NCBI RefSeq assembly: GCF_021442325.1
Contig: NZ_CP087879.1
Coordinates: forward strand, 2,790,001-2,854,000
DNA from: Agromyces marinus
GTDB lineage: Bacteria; Actinomycetota; Actinomycetes; Actinomycetales; Microbacteriaceae
Reading direction: 5' to 3'
Length of the DNA stretch: 64,000 nucleotides
Below are positions 43,776-52,476 of this stretch, piece by piece. Position numbers and translations under genes: made by a program. Each line of letters starts with the position of its first letter. The stretch's first letter is position 1. The notes beneath the pieces are model-generated. The model had not been told where the DNA came from. It saw only the letters and a list, made by a program, of their open reading frames with translations, and did no database searches.

Positions 43776-44902
43776 CAGTACCTCATCACGTCGGGGTCCA
43801 CGGCGAGCGCCCACGCGTCGATGCCGCCCGTCAGGTTGCGGACCCGGTCGAAGCCGGCTGCGGCCAGGCGGTCGGCGGCCAGCCGTGATCGCACCCCCAG
43901 ATGGCAGATCACGACGACGGATGCCGCGGGGTCGAGTCCCGCGGCGCGCTCCTCGAGCTCGCCCAGCGGGATCAGTGTCGCGCCGGGGATCGCGGCGATC
44001 TCCGCCTCCCACGGTTCGCGGACGTCGAGCAGGACGGGCGCGCCGGCCGTCGCGAGTTCGGCGGCGAGGGTCGCGGCGTCGACCTCGCCGGGCTCGCGCG
44101 ACGGCGCACGCCCGAGTTCGGGGCGCGGGCCGGGCTCGAGCGGCGCACTCGAGTGTTCGGGGCGCGAACTGCGCTCCGCGGCATCCGCCCTGGCGTACGC
44201 GATCTCGCGGGTGCGCCCGGTGAGGGCGTCGAACACCGCGACCCGCCCGACCAGCGGTTCGCCGATGCCCGTCAGCAGCTTCAGGGCCTCGCCCGCCATG
44301 AGTCCGCCCGTGACGGTGCACACGGTCGGCAGGATCCCGTCGATCGCGCAGCTCAGGCCCGCGTCGTCCGGCGGCTCGGGGAACAGGTCGCGGTACGAGA
44401 TCCCCCGCGCCTCCCACGAGACGCCGACCTGCCCGGAGTAGCGTGCCGCGCTGCCCCAGACGAGCGGGATGCCGGCCCGTGATGCTGCCGCGTCGGCGAC
44501 GTAGCACGTCGTGATGTCGTCGGTGCCGTCGATCACCAGGTCGGCGCCGGCGAGCAGGTCGTCGGCGGTGCCCGCGTCGAACCGGACGGGCCTGGGGACG
44601 ATCACGGCTCCGGGCGCCAGGAGCGCGGCGGCATCCGCTGCGGAGTCGACCTTGGCGCGCCCGATGTCGGCGTCGTGGTGAAGGGTCTGGCGGTGCAGGT
44701 TCGTCTCTTCGACGGTGTCGTCGTCGACGAGGGTGAGTCGCCCCACCCCGGCTGCGGCGAGCGCGGGGATCACGGTGCAGCCGAGTCCGCCGGCGCCGAG
44801 GACGACGACGTGGGCGTCGGCGAGCCGGCGCTGCCCTGCGGTTCCGAATCCGGGCAGGACCCGTTGACGCGCGTAGCGAGCCGAGCCGGGATCGATGGCC
44901 AT
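43775..44902 (-). CDS. moeB: MoeB/MoeZ-type adenylyltransferase-sulfurtransferase (ThiF + rhodanese)
   Basis: 375 aa. The ThiF/E1-like domain (residues 1-240) has the ATP motif GAGGLGC and DDDTVEETNLHRQ; a rhodanese domain follows (~275-375) with its active-site cysteine in ICHLGVRS. It should activate the MoaD C-terminus and supply sulfur. The zinc CxxC pairs common in MoeB are missing. It heads the minus-strand moe-moaC-moaE operon. Confidence 0.92.
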   Translation of the reverse strand: MAIDPGSARYARQRVLPGFGTAGQRRLADAHVVVLGAGGLGCTVIPALAAAGVGRLTLVDDDTVEETNLHRQTLHHDADIGRAKVDSAADAAALLAPGAVIVPRPVRFDAGTADDLLAGADLVIDGTDDITTCYVADAAASRAGIPLVWGSAARYSGQVGVSWEARGISYRDLFPEPPDDAGLSCAIDGILPTVCTVTGGLMAGEALKLLTGIGEPLVGRVAVFDALTGRTREIAYARADAAERSSRPEHSSAPLEPGPRPELGRAPSREPGEVDAATLAAELATAGAPVLLDVREPWEAEIAAIPGATLIPLGELEERAAGLDPAASVVVICHLGVRSRLAADRLAAAGFDRVRNLTGGIDAWALAVDPDVMRY

Positions 44903-44982
44903 GCGTCGATTCTCGCAGCACCGGCGCGACGCCGGGCCTTGCGCCGGGCGCGGCGATGCGCGAGCGTTGTCAGGGGGGCCGC

Positions 44983-45651
44983 ATGAGTCCGACGACGGGA
45001 GCACCGCCCGGATCGGGGCGTTCGACGGACGTGCTGCGCCTCCTGCGCGACCTGGTTCCGCAGCGGCCCCGCTTCCTGCGGGGTCCGCGCATCGCCACCG
45101 GCGTCCGCAGGCCGGTGATCCGGACCGAGCGGCTGCTGCTGCGCACCCATCGGCTCTCCGAGGCCGACCAGTGGTACGCGATCCAGTCCGACCCGACCGT
45201 GGTCGAGCATCTCGCGTGGCCGCTCCGCTCGCGCGCGGAGTCGTTCGTGCACCTGCTGAACCGGACCCGGCATTCGCGGCTCGAGCAGAACGACGACTTC
45301 CTCGCGCTCGCGGTGCTGCTCGGCGACCGTGTGATCGGCGACGCGTCGCTGCACCTGCGGGCCGGGGATCCGGCCCGCCTGCGGTGCGAGGTCGGTTGGG
45401 TCATCGCCCCGCAGTGGCAGGGCCACGGGTATGCGCGCGAGGCGGGGCTCGCGATGGTGGCGCTCGCCTTCGACCGGGTCGGGGCGGCGCGGGTCGAGGC
45501 CCACGTGCTGCCGGGCAACGACGGGTCGATCGCACTGGCCGAGCGCCTCGGGTTCACCGAGGTCGACGCGGCGGAGGGTGAGCGCGTCTTCGCGATCGAT
45601 GCGGCCCGGTACCGCGAGCTGCACTCGGAACCCGGGTCGGGGCCGGGCTAG
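44983..45651 (+). CDS. GNAT acetyltransferase, RimJ/RimL type
   Basis: 222 aa. IRTERLLLRTHRLSEADQWYAIQSDPTVVEHLAWPLRS is typical of RimJ/RimL-like enzymes, and GWVIAPQWQGHGYAREAGLAMV is the acetyl-CoA motif. The N-terminal 40 residues are extra basic sequence. The start at 44983 follows AGGGGGG. It is divergent from moeB; substrate unknown. Confidence 0.88.
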   Translation: MSPTTGAPPGSGRSTDVLRLLRDLVPQRPRFLRGPRIATGVRRPVIRTERLLLRTHRLSEADQWYAIQSDPTVVEHLAWPLRSRAESFVHLLNRTRHSRLEQNDDFLALAVLLGDRVIGDASLHLRAGDPARLRCEVGWVIAPQWQGHGYAREAGLAMVALAFDRVGAARVEAHVLPGNDGSIALAERLGFTEVDAAEGERVFAIDAARYRELHSEPGSGPG

Positions 45652-45672
45652 CGCTTCCTCCGCAGATGCGGG

Positions 45673-45714
45673 TACGATCGTCGAATGACGGCGATTCTGC
45701 GGATCCTTCGATGA
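45673..45714 (+). promoter_or_regulatory. Leaderless promoter and 9-codon leader peptide before the modE-like gene
   Basis: TACGAT at 45673-45678 ends six nt before ATG 45685. That ATG opens a short frame, MTAILRILR, whose TGA (45712-45714) overlaps the next ATG (45711) as ATGA. This is the arrangement expected of a leaderless leader peptide coupled to the downstream gene. Confidence 0.5.
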
Positions 45715-46121
45715 CGTCGTTCCGCATCAGCGAAGCGGCCGCCCTGCTCGGGGTGAGCGATGACACCGTCCGTCGGTGGGCCGACGCCGGCCGGCTCGAA
45801 CTCGAACGAGCCCCGAACGGCATGCGCATGGTCACGGGCACCGAACTCGTGCGGCTCCTCGGCGACGAACCCGACGGCGCGCTCGCCGACGCGTTCCCGC
45901 TCGCACGGGCATCCGCTCGCAACCGGATGCTCGGCCTCGTGACGGCCGTCGAACGCGACGGCGTCATGGCACGGGTGGAACTGCGCGCCGGACCGTTCCG
46001 CATCGTCTCCCTCATGAGCCGCGAGGCCGCCGACGACCTCGGGCTCGAGCCGGGGGTGCTCGCCGCGGCGAGCGCGAAGGCGACCATGATCACCGTCGAG
46101 CTTCCGCAGGGGGCCGAGTGA
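45711..46121 (+). CDS. Molybdate-responsive regulator: MerR-like HTH + Mop/TOBE domain
   Basis: 136 aa. N-terminal excisionase/MerR-type HTH (FRISEAAALLGVSDDTVRRWADAGRLELERA), C-terminal molybdate-binding Mop/TOBE half (SARNRMLGLVTAVERDGVMARVELRAGPFRIVSLMSREAADDLGLEPG). It likely senses molybdate and regulates modABC. The stop overlaps modA (GTGA). Because ModC lacks a Mop domain, this protein probably supplies it. Confidence 0.88.
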   Translation: MTSFRISEAAALLGVSDDTVRRWADAGRLELERAPNGMRMVTGTELVRLLGDEPDGALADAFPLARASARNRMLGLVTAVERDGVMARVELRAGPFRIVSLMSREAADDLGLEPGVLAAASAKATMITVELPQGAE

Positions 46122-46954
46122 CGCGCACGGCCGGGCCGAAGCGGATGCCGCGGCACGCCGCCCCCGCGGCGGTGCTCGCCGTCGCCGCACTCGCCCTCGC
46201 CGGGTGCGCGGCCGGGTCGGATTCCCCTGCGGGAGCCGCAGCGTCCGGCGGGACCACGGACCAGGCGGGTGCCGCGCTCGAGCCGGGAACCGTCACGGTG
46301 TTCGCCGCCGCGTCGCTCACCGAGCCGTTCGAGGAGCTCGCAACCCGCTTCGAGGCCGAGCACCCGGGGGTCGAGGTCGCCCTCAACTTCGGCGGCAGCG
46401 GCGGCCTCGCCGAGCAGATCGTCAGCGGAGCCCCCGCGGACGTGTTCGCCGCGGCTGCCGAGCCGCCCATGGGTGTGGTCGCGGGCGCCGGACTCGCGAT
46501 CGACCCGACCCTGTTCGCGACCAACACGCTCCAGCTCGTCGTGCCCGCCGGCAATCCCGCCGACGTCACCGGACTCGACGACCTCGCCCGCACCGAACTG
46601 CGGGTCGCACTGTGCGATCCGAGCGTTCCGTGCGGCGCCGCATCCGACGCCCTGCTCGACCGGGCCGGCATCGCACCGGCACCCGACACGCTCGAATCGG
46701 ACGTGAAGGCCGTCCTGACGAAGGTGTCGCTCGACGAGGTCGATGCGGCGCTCGTCTACCGCACCGACGTCGCGTCGGCCGCCGGAGCGGTCGAGGGCAT
46801 CGAGGTGCCCGAGGCGGCATCCGTCGTCAACCGGTACCCGATCTCGGTGCTCGCGGGCGCGCCGCGGCCAGACGCCGCAGCGGCGTTCGTGGCGTTCGTG
46901 ACCGGCACCGAGGGCGCCGACGTCCTCGGCGCCCTGGGCTTCGGCGCCCCGTGA
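46118..46954 (+). CDS. modA: Molybdate ABC transporter substrate-binding lipoprotein ModA
   Basis: 278 aa. Lipobox LALAGC at about residue 29; the mature domain starts TVTVFAAASLTEPFEELATRFEAEHPGVEVALNFGGSGGLAEQI, typical of molybdate/tungstate-binding ModA. LVPAGNP, RVALCDP and DEVDAALVYRTDV complete the fold. It captures the oxyanion outside the cell and delivers it to ModBC. Start GTG within GTGA. Confidence 0.95.
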   Translation: MTRTAGPKRMPRHAAPAAVLAVAALALAGCAAGSDSPAGAAASGGTTDQAGAALEPGTVTVFAAASLTEPFEELATRFEAEHPGVEVALNFGGSGGLAEQIVSGAPADVFAAAAEPPMGVVAGAGLAIDPTLFATNTLQLVVPAGNPADVTGLDDLARTELRVALCDPSVPCGAASDALLDRAGIAPAPDTLESDVKAVLTKVSLDEVDAALVYRTDVASAAGAVEGIEVPEAASVVNRYPISVLAGAPRPDAAAAFVAFVTGTEGADVLGALGFGAP

Positions 46955-47772
46955 CCAGGACCCGGACGCCGGTGCGGACCGGCGGGCTCTCGTGGCCCGT
47001 CGCGACGCTCGCGGGCGTCGCGCTCGCGTTCCTGGTGCTCCCGCTCGTCGCGCTCGTGCTCCGAGCGCCGTGGGGCGAACTGCCCGAGTTGCTCGCCCGG
47101 GAATCGGTCGTCGAGGCGCTCGTACTCTCGATCGCCACCGCGACGCTCGCGACCGCGGTGTGCCTCGTGCTCGGGATCCCGCTCGCCGCACTGCTCGCAC
47201 GCGCGGGCGATGCGCCCGCCCTCGCACGGCGGCTGCTGCGCGCGGCCGTGACCGTTCCGCTCGTGCTGCCTCCCGTCGTCGGCGGCATCGCCCTGCTTCA
47301 ACTGCTCGGGCGCCGGGGCGTCATCGGATCGGTCCTCGACGGCCTGTTCGGGATCACGGTCCCGTTCACGACGGGGGCGGTCGTGCTCGCCCAGGTGTTC
47401 GTCTCCCTCCCGTTCCTCGTGTTCGCCGTCGAGGGCGCCCTCGGCAGCGCCGACCGGCGCTCCGAACTGGCGGCGGCCACGCTCGGTGCGTCGCGATGGC
47501 AGGTGTTCCGCCACGTCACGCTGCCGCTCGTCGCGCCGGGCGTCGCAGCGGGGGCCGTGCTGTGCTTCACCCGGGCGCTCGGGGAGTTCGGCGCGACCAT
47601 CACGTTCGCGGGTTCGCTGCCGGGCACCACGCGCACCCTGCCGATCGCGAGCTACCTCGCGATGCAGACCGACCCCGACGAGGCGATCGCGCTCGCGCTG
47701 CTGCTGCTCGTCGTCTCGGTCGCGGTGCTCCTGATGCTGCGCGACCGGTGGCTGCCGGGGGTGCGGTCGTGA
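46951..47772 (+). CDS. modB: Molybdate ABC transporter permease ModB
   Basis: 273 aa with about six membrane helices and the EAA-loop AAATLGASRWQVFRHVTLPLVAPGV. FGATITFAGSLPGTTRTLPIASY is the usual ModB/CysT block. Coupled to modA by GTGA. Its last codons lie in a 17-bp direct repeat shared with the modC start. Confidence 0.95.
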   Translation: MTRTRTPVRTGGLSWPVATLAGVALAFLVLPLVALVLRAPWGELPELLARESVVEALVLSIATATLATAVCLVLGIPLAALLARAGDAPALARRLLRAAVTVPLVLPPVVGGIALLQLLGRRGVIGSVLDGLFGITVPFTTGAVVLAQVFVSLPFLVFAVEGALGSADRRSELAAATLGASRWQVFRHVTLPLVAPGVAAGAVLCFTRALGEFGATITFAGSLPGTTRTLPIASYLAMQTDPDEAIALALLLLVVSVAVLLMLRDRWLPGVRS

Positions 47773-47794
47773 GCGCGGTGCGGTCGTGAGCGCG
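47761..47794 (+). repeat. 17-bp perfect tandem duplication at the modB/modC junction
   Basis: GTGCGGTCGTGAGCGCG occurs twice back-to-back. The first copy supplies the modB stop (TGA 47770-47772), the second the modC start (GTG 47786). Without the duplication the genes would overlap as GTGA like their neighbours. Confidence 0.9.
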
Positions 47795-48529
47795 CCGGAC
47801 CCCGGAACCCGGGCCGACCGCCCCACCCTCGCGGTCGACGCGACCCTCGCGCGCGGTGCGCAGCGCATCAGCGCCGCCTTCGACGTCGAGCCGGGGCATC
47901 CGCTGGCCGTCATCGGACCGAACGGCGCCGGCAAGTCGAGCCTGCTCGCCACGATCGCCGGGCTCGTGCCGCTCGAGGCCGGAAGCGTCCGCGTCGGACG
48001 CCGCGACCTCGGCGACCTTCCGCCGGAGCGACGACGAGTCGGCGTCGTCTTCCAGGATTACGTGCTCTTCCCGCACCTGAGCGTGCGCGACAACGTCGCC
48101 TTCGCGGCGCGCATGCGCGGACTGCGGCCCGCGGCCGCGCGCGCCCGGGCCGCGCCCTGGCTCGACCGGTACGGTCTCGAGGCGCTCGCCGACCGGCTGC
48201 CCGGCGAGCTCTCCGGCGGGCAGGCGCAGCGCGTCGCGCTGGCGCGCGCGCTCGCCGCGGAGCCCGATGTGCTCCTGCTCGACGAACCCATGTCGGCGCT
48301 CGACGTCGAGCTCCGCGAGGGGATGCGCGCCGAACTGGCCCAGCACGTGCGCGAGTTCGGCGGGCCGACGGTCGTCGTCACCCACAGCAGGGCGGATGCC
48401 GCGGTGCTGGCCGATCACGTCCTCGTCCTCGAGTCGGGCGAGGTCACCCAGCGCGGCACGCTGGCCGAGCTCGCGGCGCGGCCGGCGACCGCCTACGTGC
48501 GGCGGATGCTCGCGACATCCGCCGAGTGA
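47786..48529 (+). CDS. modC: Molybdate ABC transporter ATP-binding protein ModC (short form)
   Basis: 247 aa. Walker A GPNGAGKSS, Q-loop VFQDYVLFPHL, signature LSGGQAQR, Walker B VLLLDEP, H-loop VVTHSR. Typical ModC has ~350 aa with a C-terminal Mop/TOBE domain; this one ends right after the nucleotide-binding domain. The missing sensor is present as the separate modE-like protein. Start GTG 47786; the duplicated sequence makes an upstream GTG (47778) possible in another frame. Confidence 0.93.
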   Translation: MSAPDPGTRADRPTLAVDATLARGAQRISAAFDVEPGHPLAVIGPNGAGKSSLLATIAGLVPLEAGSVRVGRRDLGDLPPERRRVGVVFQDYVLFPHLSVRDNVAFAARMRGLRPAAARARAAPWLDRYGLEALADRLPGELSGGQAQRVALARALAAEPDVLLLDEPMSALDVELREGMRAELAQHVREFGGPTVVVTHSRADAAVLADHVLVLESGEVTQRGTLAELAARPATAYVRRMLATSAE

Positions 48530-48544
48530 CGTCGCGTTCGAGGC

Positions 48545-49030
48545 TCAGCGCGGGGTCTCGCGGTGGACGTCGACGATGACCGCGTTCTCGAGATCGCGCC
48601 ACGACTCGGCGGCGATGCGCACCCGGACGACGGCGCACGTGGGCATGCGATCGACCGTGCCGTCGGAGAGCCGGTAGGCGAGGTCGGTCATCCCCGGGTC
48701 GTGGGCGACGAGCATGACGGTGTCGACATCGTCGGGCGTCTGCCCGGCGATCTCGAGGATGGTCGCGGGGCCCGCGCCGTAGAGCCGCTCGTCGAGTCGG
48801 AGCGCCGACGGGTCGAGACCGAGGCCTTCGGCCATCGCCTCGGCGGTCGTGCGGGCCCGCAGCGCCGTGCTCGACACGATCAGGCCGGGCACGGTGCCGA
48901 GACGGCCGAGGCGCTCCGCCATCGCTGGGGCGTCGCGCCGGCCGCGGTCGTTCAGCGGCCGGTCGTGGTCGGCCAGCCCCGGGTCGCCCCAGTCCGACTT
49001 CGCGTGGCGCACGAGCACGAGCGTCTTCAT
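48545..49030 (-). CDS. sixA: SixA-family phosphohistidine phosphatase
   Basis: 161 aa. The N-terminal LVLVRHAKSDW is the RHG/RHA phosphatase box, and a second His lies in VMLVAHDPGMTDLAY. In E. coli SixA acts on phosphorylated ArcB or the nitrogen PTS; here no partner is visible and the substrate is unknown. Convergent with modC and unrelated to hutG upstream. Confidence 0.9.
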   Translation of the reverse strand: MKTLVLVRHAKSDWGDPGLADHDRPLNDRGRRDAPAMAERLGRLGTVPGLIVSSTALRARTTAEAMAEGLGLDPSALRLDERLYGAGPATILEIAGQTPDDVDTVMLVAHDPGMTDLAYRLSDGTVDRMPTCAVVRVRIAAESWRDLENAVIVDVHRETPR

Positions 49031-49102
49031 GGGCCGAGTCTGCCACCGGATCGGGCCCGCGTCACGGGCCCTGCGCCGCGGCAGCGGATCACGCCGGTTC
49101 GG

Positions 49103-50062
49103 TCACGCCGCCGACGGGGCACGCTCGGCGAGCCCGGCGGCGAACTCGAGCACGCACAGCGCCGCGAGGCGGACGGTGCGGCCGTCGACGCTGTCGGCGG
49201 TCGCGTCGATCTCGACGAGGTCGGCGCTGCGGACGCGGGCGTCGGTCGCCGCGGCGCGCACGAGGCCGCGCAGTTCCCAGGCCGCGAGCCCGCCGGGAAC
49301 CGATGCGGGGCATGCCGGCACGACCGACCGGTCGCACGCGTCGACGTCGACGTCGAGGTGGATCGGGCCGCCGGCGGCGCCGGCGATCTCGAGCGCCTCG
49401 GCCATCACGTCGGCGGGTCGGCGGCCGTGGAGCTCGTCGCGGTGGATCACGGTGATCCCGAGTTCGTCGGCGCGACGCGCGTACTCGGCGGAGTTCGCGA
49501 AATCCTGGATGCCGATCTGCACGATGCGACGCGGGTCGAGCCCGGCTTCGACGAGCCGGCGCACGGGCGAGCCGTTCGAGACGCCGTCGCGGAGATCGTA
49601 GTGCGCGTCGATCGTCACGAGTCCCGCGCGCTCGAGGTCGTCGCCGAAGGCCCCCAGGGCGGTGGCGACCGTCACCGAGTTGTCGCCGCCGAGCGCCACG
49701 ACGGATCCGGCCCGTTCGAGCACGTCGGCCATGCGGGCGCGCGTGCGCGCCTCGCCGTCGTCGCCGTCGGGTTCGCGGATGTCGCCGGCGTCGACGAACC
49801 CGAGCTGCGCGAGGTCGACCGGCCCGCGGCCGCGGGACCCGTCTGGCACGAGGGCCGCGCTGTACCTGCGGAGCGCTTCGCGCACCGCGGCGGGGGTCGC
49901 GTGCGCGTTCGTCGGCGACAGCGAGGTGCGCCACGCCGGCACGCCGAGGATCGCGAGCGCCGCGCGGCCGTCGCCGGGCAGGTCGTCGAGCATCGGCCAG
50001 TCACCGGCTCGCGGCCAGAGCGGATCGTGCGAGAGGGGGGTGGTCGGGGACTGCGCGCTCAT
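49103..50062 (-). CDS. hutG: Formimidoylglutamase (arginase/agmatinase superfamily)
   Basis: 319 aa. Arginase-fold metal sites: VVALGGDNSVTVATALGAFG, TIDAHYDLRDG and HLDVDVDACDRSVVPACPAS. The first motif has Asn where GGDHS carries a His ligand; this variant occurs in actinobacterial HutG-like proteins, so activity is plausible. Predicted reaction: formiminoglutamate to glutamate and formamide, completing the pathway begun by hutH, U and I 30 kb away. The operator 55 nt upstream matches those genes and supports HutG over agmatinase. Confidence 0.82.
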   Translation of the reverse strand: MSAQSPTTPLSHDPLWPRAGDWPMLDDLPGDGRAALAILGVPAWRTSLSPTNAHATPAAVREALRRYSAALVPDGSRGRGPVDLAQLGFVDAGDIREPDGDDGEARTRARMADVLERAGSVVALGGDNSVTVATALGAFGDDLERAGLVTIDAHYDLRDGVSNGSPVRRLVEAGLDPRRIVQIGIQDFANSAEYARRADELGITVIHRDELHGRRPADVMAEALEIAGAAGGPIHLDVDVDACDRSVVPACPASVPGGLAAWELRGLVRAAATDARVRSADLVEIDATADSVDGRTVRLAALCVLEFAAGLAERAPSAA

Positions 50063-50116
50063 GGCCCGAAGATAGCAACGGCGGATGCCGCGGCACACGG
50101 GCTCCGGGGCGGCGCG

Positions 50117-50134
50117 CGTCCGCGATCCCGGACG
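50117..50134. promoter_or_regulatory. hut operator copy 3 (hutG)
   Basis: CGTCCGCGATCCCGGACG, identical at 16-17 of 18 positions to the sites before hutH and hutU, with one break in symmetry (C for G at position 7). It lies 55 nt upstream of the hutG start and links this distant gene to the hut regulon. Confidence 0.65.
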
Positions 50135-50200
50135 GCTCGCGGACGATTCGGCTCCCGTCGGGAACATCGCCGGGGGCTTGCGCGTTCCCGCATGACGGAG

Positions 50201-50217
50201 ATACCCTAGGGGGGTAT
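50201..50217 (+). promoter_or_regulatory. CsoR-like operator before the P-ATPase
   Basis: ATACCCTAGGGGGGTAT: ATACCC and GGGTAT arms around a G-rich centre, the pattern of CsoR copper-sensor sites. TTGCGC at 50178-50183 is a -35 with a 17-nt spacer, placing the operator over the -10. Predicted derepression by Cu(I). The csoR gene is not in the window. Confidence 0.65.
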
Positions 50218-50251
50218 TGCGGGACGAATCGAACCGAGGAGGATCGGCACG

Positions 50252-52444
50252 ATGGGCGACCACATGCGAGCGCACGGCACGGAGACGGACGAGCACCGCC
50301 ACGACGAGCACCGCCACGACGAGCACCGCCACGACGAGCACGGCAACGACGAGCACGACGAACACGAGCACGCGGGCCACTCCGGCCACGAGCACGCCGG
50401 GCACGCCGACCATTCCGGCCACTCCGGCCACTCCGGCCACTCCGGCCACTCCGGCCACGGCGACCACGTCGGGCAGTTCCGCCGCCTGTTCTGGATCATG
50501 CTCGTCATCGCGATCCCGACGATCGCGCTCAGCGGCATGTTCGCCGACCTGCTCGGCTACCCGCTGCCCGACGCCGCCTGGGTCGCCTGGGTTCCGCCCG
50601 TGCTCGGCACGGTCATGTACTTCTGGGGCGGTTCGCCGTTCCTCACGGGCGCCTGGTCCGAGCTCAGGGCGCGCAAGCCCGGCATGATGCTGCTCATCGG
50701 GCTCGCGATCACGGTCGCCTACCTCGCCTCGCTCGGCGCCACCCTCGGACTGCTCCCCCACGACCTCGACTTCTGGTGGGAGCTCGCGCTCCTCATCGTG
50801 ATCATGCTGCTCGGCCACTGGCTCGAGATGCGCTCGCTCGCGGCGACCTCGTCGGCGCTCGACGCCCTCGCGGCGCTGCTCCCGGACGAGGCGGAGCGCG
50901 TGGTGGACGGGGGCACCGAAACGGTCTCGCCCGCCGACCTCGATGTTGGCGATGTCGTCATCGTGCGCCCCGGCGGCCGCGTTCCGGCCGACGGCGAGGT
51001 CGTCGACGGCACCGCCGCGATGGACGAGTCGATGATCACGGGCGAGTCGCGCACCGTCGGCCGCGGCCCCGGCGACCAGGTCGTCGCGGGCACCGTCGCG
51101 ACCGACACGGCGATCCGCGTGCGCGTCGGAGCGGTCGGCGACGACACCGCGCTCGCGGGCATCCAGCGCCTCGTCACCCAGGCCCAGTCCTCGAGCACGC
51201 GCGCGCAGCGCCTCGCCGACCGCGCAGCCGGCTGGCTGTTCTGGTTCGCGCTCGGCGCCGCCGCGATCACCGCGATCGCCTGGTCCCTGGCCGGGCGGCC
51301 CGACGAGGGGGTCATCCACACGATCACCGTGCTCGTGATCGCCTGCCCGCACGCGCTCGGTCTCGCGATCCCGCTCGTCGTGCAGATCGCGACCGAACGC
51401 GCCGCGCGCGGCGGTGTGCTCGTGACCGACCGACTCGCGCTCGAGACCATGCGCACCGTCGACGCCGTCCTCTTCGACAAGACCGGCACGCTCACCAGGG
51501 GTGAGCCGGCCGTGACGGATGCCGCGGCGGCCGACGGACGCGATCTCGACGAGGTGCTCGCGCTCGCGGCATCCGCCGAACACGACTCGGAGCACCCGCT
51601 CGCGAAGGCCATCGTCGCCGAAGCGGCCGGCCGCGGGCTCGACCTCCGGTCGGCGTCGGAGTTCACCGCGTCGGCCGCGATCGGCGTGACCGCGACCGTC
51701 GACGGGCGGACGGTGCACGTCGGCGGCCCCGGGCTGCTGGAACGCGAGGGCCTCGACCCGCTCCCAGCCTCGCGCGAGTGGGCCGAGCGTGGATCGACGG
51801 TGCTGCACGTCGTCGTGGACGGCGAGGTCGCGGGCGCGATCGCGCTCGACGATGAGATCCGGGCGGAATCCCGCGAGGCGATCGACAGGCTGCACACCCT
51901 GGGCGTGCAGGTCGTCATGATCACCGGCGACGCCGAACCGGTCGCGCGCACGGTCGCCGCCGAGCTCGGCATCGACCGCGTGTTCGCGGGCGTCCGCCCC
52001 GAGGACAAGGCCGCGAAGGTGCAGGAACTCCAGCGCGAGGGCCTGTCGGTCGCGATGGTCGGCGACGGCGTGAACGACGCACCGGCCCTCGCGCAGGCCG
52101 ACGTCGGCATCGCGATCGGGGCGGGCACGGATGTCGCGATCGCCTCCGCCGGCGTCATCCTCGCCTCCAGCGACCCGCGTTCGGTGCTCTCGGTCATCGA
52201 GCTCTCTCGCGCCTCCTACCGGAAGATGAAGCAGAACCTGTGGTGGGCGGCCGGTTACAACCTGATCTCGGTCCCGCTCGCCGCCGGCGTGCTCGCCCCG
52301 ATCGGGTTCGTGCTGCCGATGTCGGTCGGCGCGATCCTGATGTCGCTCTCGACGATCATCGTCGCTGCGAACGCGCAGCTGCTGCGCCGGCTCGACCTGC
52401 GACCCGAGGCGTCGGCCGAGGCTGTGCTCGAGCGGGCGCGATGA
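50252..52444 (+). CDS. copB: Copper-type P1B ATPase (CopB subgroup) with His-rich tail
   Basis: 730 aa. Full P1B-ATPase: TGES, CPH in the metal-binding helix (VIACPHALGLAIP), phosphorylation site DKTGT, and MVGDGVNDAP. CPH marks the P1B-3 (CopB) subgroup. The first ~75 residues are a cytoplasmic His-rich segment with tandem EHRHD (x3) and SGH (x5) repeats and no HMA domain. It exports copper or silver. The CsoR-like operator upstream supports copper. Confidence 0.93.
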   Translation: MGDHMRAHGTETDEHRHDEHRHDEHRHDEHGNDEHDEHEHAGHSGHEHAGHADHSGHSGHSGHSGHSGHGDHVGQFRRLFWIMLVIAIPTIALSGMFADLLGYPLPDAAWVAWVPPVLGTVMYFWGGSPFLTGAWSELRARKPGMMLLIGLAITVAYLASLGATLGLLPHDLDFWWELALLIVIMLLGHWLEMRSLAATSSALDALAALLPDEAERVVDGGTETVSPADLDVGDVVIVRPGGRVPADGEVVDGTAAMDESMITGESRTVGRGPGDQVVAGTVATDTAIRVRVGAVGDDTALAGIQRLVTQAQSSSTRAQRLADRAAGWLFWFALGAAAITAIAWSLAGRPDEGVIHTITVLVIACPHALGLAIPLVVQIATERAARGGVLVTDRLALETMRTVDAVLFDKTGTLTRGEPAVTDAAAADGRDLDEVLALAASAEHDSEHPLAKAIVAEAAGRGLDLRSASEFTASAAIGVTATVDGRTVHVGGPGLLEREGLDPLPASREWAERGSTVLHVVVDGEVAGAIALDDEIRAESREAIDRLHTLGVQVVMITGDAEPVARTVAAELGIDRVFAGVRPEDKAAKVQELQREGLSVAMVGDGVNDAPALAQADVGIAIGAGTDVAIASAGVILASSDPRSVLSVIELSRASYRKMKQNLWWAAGYNLISVPLAAGVLAPIGFVLPMSVGAILMSLSTIIVAANAQLLRRLDLRPEASAEAVLERAR

Positions 52445-52476
52445 CCGCAGGGGGCTGACCGGCGTAAGGTCGGACC

